Assembly (NCBI GenBank): GCA_021801945.1
Contig: JAKABE010000169.1
Location: 1-7,131 of the forward strand
Reading direction: 5' to 3'
Length of the DNA: 7,131 nt
Origin: Acidobacteriota bacterium
GTDB lineage: Bacteria; Acidobacteriota; Terriglobia; Terriglobales; Acidobacteriaceae
Shown: in pieces, positions 5,804 through 7,131 of the stretch
Layout: every line of letters starts with the position of its first letter
Position numbering within the stretch: the stretch's first letter is position 1
Translations under genes and position numbers: made by a program
The notes under the pieces: generated by a model
The model's database searches: none
Told to the model about the DNA's origin: nothing
The model's input: only the letters and a program-made list of their open reading frames with translations

Positions 5804-7131
5804 TAAAAACTGCTCAAACTCACAATGGCCTTGAGGATGGTTTCAGGCTGGGGCAAAATCGCGTCCTCGAGCTTAGGCTGATAGGCCACAAAGATATCCA
5901 TGGCGGCCACGCGGCGCACCGGCGCGTCGAGCTCTTCAAACAACTCGTCGCCGATGCGGGCGGCGATCTCCGCTCCATAACCCCAGCTCAGCATATCTTC
6001 GTAGGCCACGATGGCGCGACTGGTTTTGCGCACCGATGCGGCAATGGCCTCCCAGTCGTAGGGATTGAGCGTACGCAGGTCCAGGATTTCGACGTCGATG
6101 CCATGCTCGCGGCGTGCCTGCTCGGCGGCCTGCAATGCGCGGGGCACGATGGCTCCGTAGGTGATGAGGGTGATGTCGGCGCCAGGGCGCACGACGGCGG
6201 CCTTCCCGAACGGGAGAGCGAAATCGGGCCCCGGATAAGGCGCGCGCCCGTACATTTCCCGGTAGAGGCGCTTGTGTTCGAAGAACAGCACGGGATCGTC
6301 GCAGCGAATGGCGGTGCGCAGCAAGCCGTTGGCATCAAGGGCATTGGAGGGAAAGACAACGCGCAGGCCGGGGATATGCGTAAACAGGCTTTCCCCGCAC
6401 TGCGAGTGGTAGATGGAGCCGCCAGCCAGATAGCCGCCGATGGGCACGCGGATGACGGCGGGTGCGGCCCAGGCGCCGTTCGAACGCCAGCGCATCAGCG
6501 CCAGCTCGTTGCGAATCTGGTGCATCGCCGGCCAGATGTAATCGAAGAATTGAATCTCAACCACGGGCTTCATGCCACGCACGCCGTAGCCCACGGCGCG
6601 GCCTACGATGTTGGCCTCGGCCAGGGGCGAGTTGAAAACGCGCTCCGAACCATACTCGGTCTGCAGGCCCGCGGTGAGTTTAAAGACTCCGCCTTTGCCC
6701 TTGACCTCGGCCAGCGTCTCCTCGCGACTGGCGTCGGCTACATCCTCGCCATAAACCACGATCCGCGGATCGCGGCGCATCTCATCCCGCAGGCAGGCGT
6801 TGATGAGGTCGGCCATAGTGCGCAGTTCGCCGCTGCGGTCCGCCATGCCTTCTTTGCCGCCTGTGCTCTCTGCAACGGCCTCGGCTACGGTCTGGAACTC
6901 TGGTCCGGTGGGGTCCAGATCCTCGGAATAGACGTGGGCGGTGATGGTGGAAACCTCGGGCAGAGGCGCGGCCAGTGCGCGATCAGCAGCCTCCGCGGTC
7001 TCACGTTCCAACTCTTGCTCCAATCCCTCGATTTCGGCCTCGCCCAGGATGCCTTTCTGCAGAAGCCAGGCCCGAGTGCGTGTGATGGGATCACGCAGCG
7101 CGTCCACGGCGCGGTCGGCGGGCGGCCGGTA
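5803..7131 (-). CDS. Fused E1 alpha/beta 2-oxoacid dehydrogenase (branched-chain/pyruvate type), 3' part
   Basis: This is the thiamine-diphosphate E1 component of a 2-oxoacid dehydrogenase complex, which decarboxylates the 2-oxoacid and passes the acyl group to the E2 lipoyl domain. The frame stays open to the window edge: [18 protein letters not shown] precedes and includes the GTG at 7107, so 7107 is not a real start. This segment plus the following 50 residues ([20 protein letters not shown]) match the C-terminal end of an E1 alpha subunit. After a linker (about residues 61-92 from GTG 7107) a complete E1 beta follows: [40 protein letters not shown] (Glu164, position of the cofactor-activating Glu), GGSIYHSQ (His234), and the transketolase C-terminal domain ([37 protein letters not shown]). 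Substrate preference cannot be fixed. The TAG stop spans the IS end. Confidence 0.9.
   Translation of the reverse strand, partial: YRPPADRAVDALRDPITRTRAWLLQKGILGEAEIEGLEQELERETAEAADRALAAPLPEVSTITAHVYSEDLDPTGPEFQTVAEAVAESTGGKEGMADRSGELRTMADLINACLRDEMRRDPRIVVYGEDVADASREETLAEVKGKGGVFKLTAGLQTEYGSERVFNSPLAEANIVGRAVGYGVRGMKPVVEIQFFDYIWPAMHQIRNELALMRWRSNGAWAAPAVIRVPIGGYLAGGSIYHSQCGESLFTHIPGLRVVFPSNALDANGLLRTAIRCDDPVLFFEHKRLYREMYGRAPYPGPDFALPFGKAAVVRPGADITLITYGAIVPRALQAAEQARREHGIDVEILDLRTLNPYDWEAIAASVRKTSRAIVAYEDMLSWGYGAEIAARIGDELFEELDAPVRRVAAMDIFVAYQPKLEDAILPQPETILKAIVSLSSF

Overview
The window is GC-rich chromosomal DNA from a bacterium. An acidobacterium (Terriglobia-like) is the best guess. This is inferred from the set of genes: a Do-type HtrA with a Gly/Pro/Gln-rich loop, a secreted Arg/His-rich peptidoglycan-binding protein, an M20 peptidase downstream of truA, and a fused E1 alpha-beta 2-oxoacid dehydrogenase. 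No rRNA or other phylogenetic marker is present, so the assignment is tentative.

Layout, left to right: (1) the 3' part of truA (tRNA pseudouridine 38-40 synthase), cut by the left window edge; (2) an M20-family metallopeptidase, probably starting at the GTG at 739, with a -10-like box only a few bases upstream; (3) a short intergenic region with a good -10 box, then a full-length HtrA/DegP-type periplasmic serine protease with two PDZ domains; (4) a strong hairpin just after the protease gene, then a non-coding stretch of under 300 bases that can fold, ending in a good sigma-70-type promoter; (5) a small exported protein with a very basic tract and a PG_binding_1 domain; (6) a complete IS630-family insertion sequence (4782-5803) on the minus strand, with imperfect 30-bp terminal inverted repeats, TA target duplication and a two-frame DDE transposase joined through an A8 slippery run; (7) the 3' part of a minus-strand fused E1 alpha/beta 2-oxoacid dehydrogenase, cut by the right edge.

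The plus-strand genes look like independent housekeeping and envelope functions, not one pathway: tRNA modification, peptide turnover, periplasmic protein quality control and cell-wall binding. The dehydrogenase converges on them from the right. The IS landed between the two converging genes, exactly at the dehydrogenase stop codon, and rebuilt that stop codon. I see no defence system, CRISPR array, tRNA, rRNA or clearly novel multi-gene system. The points most worth a second look are the IS expression signals (slippery run, and a ribosome-binding site held in a hairpin loop), its stop-codon-neutral insertion, and the foldable region before the peptidoglycan-binding gene.
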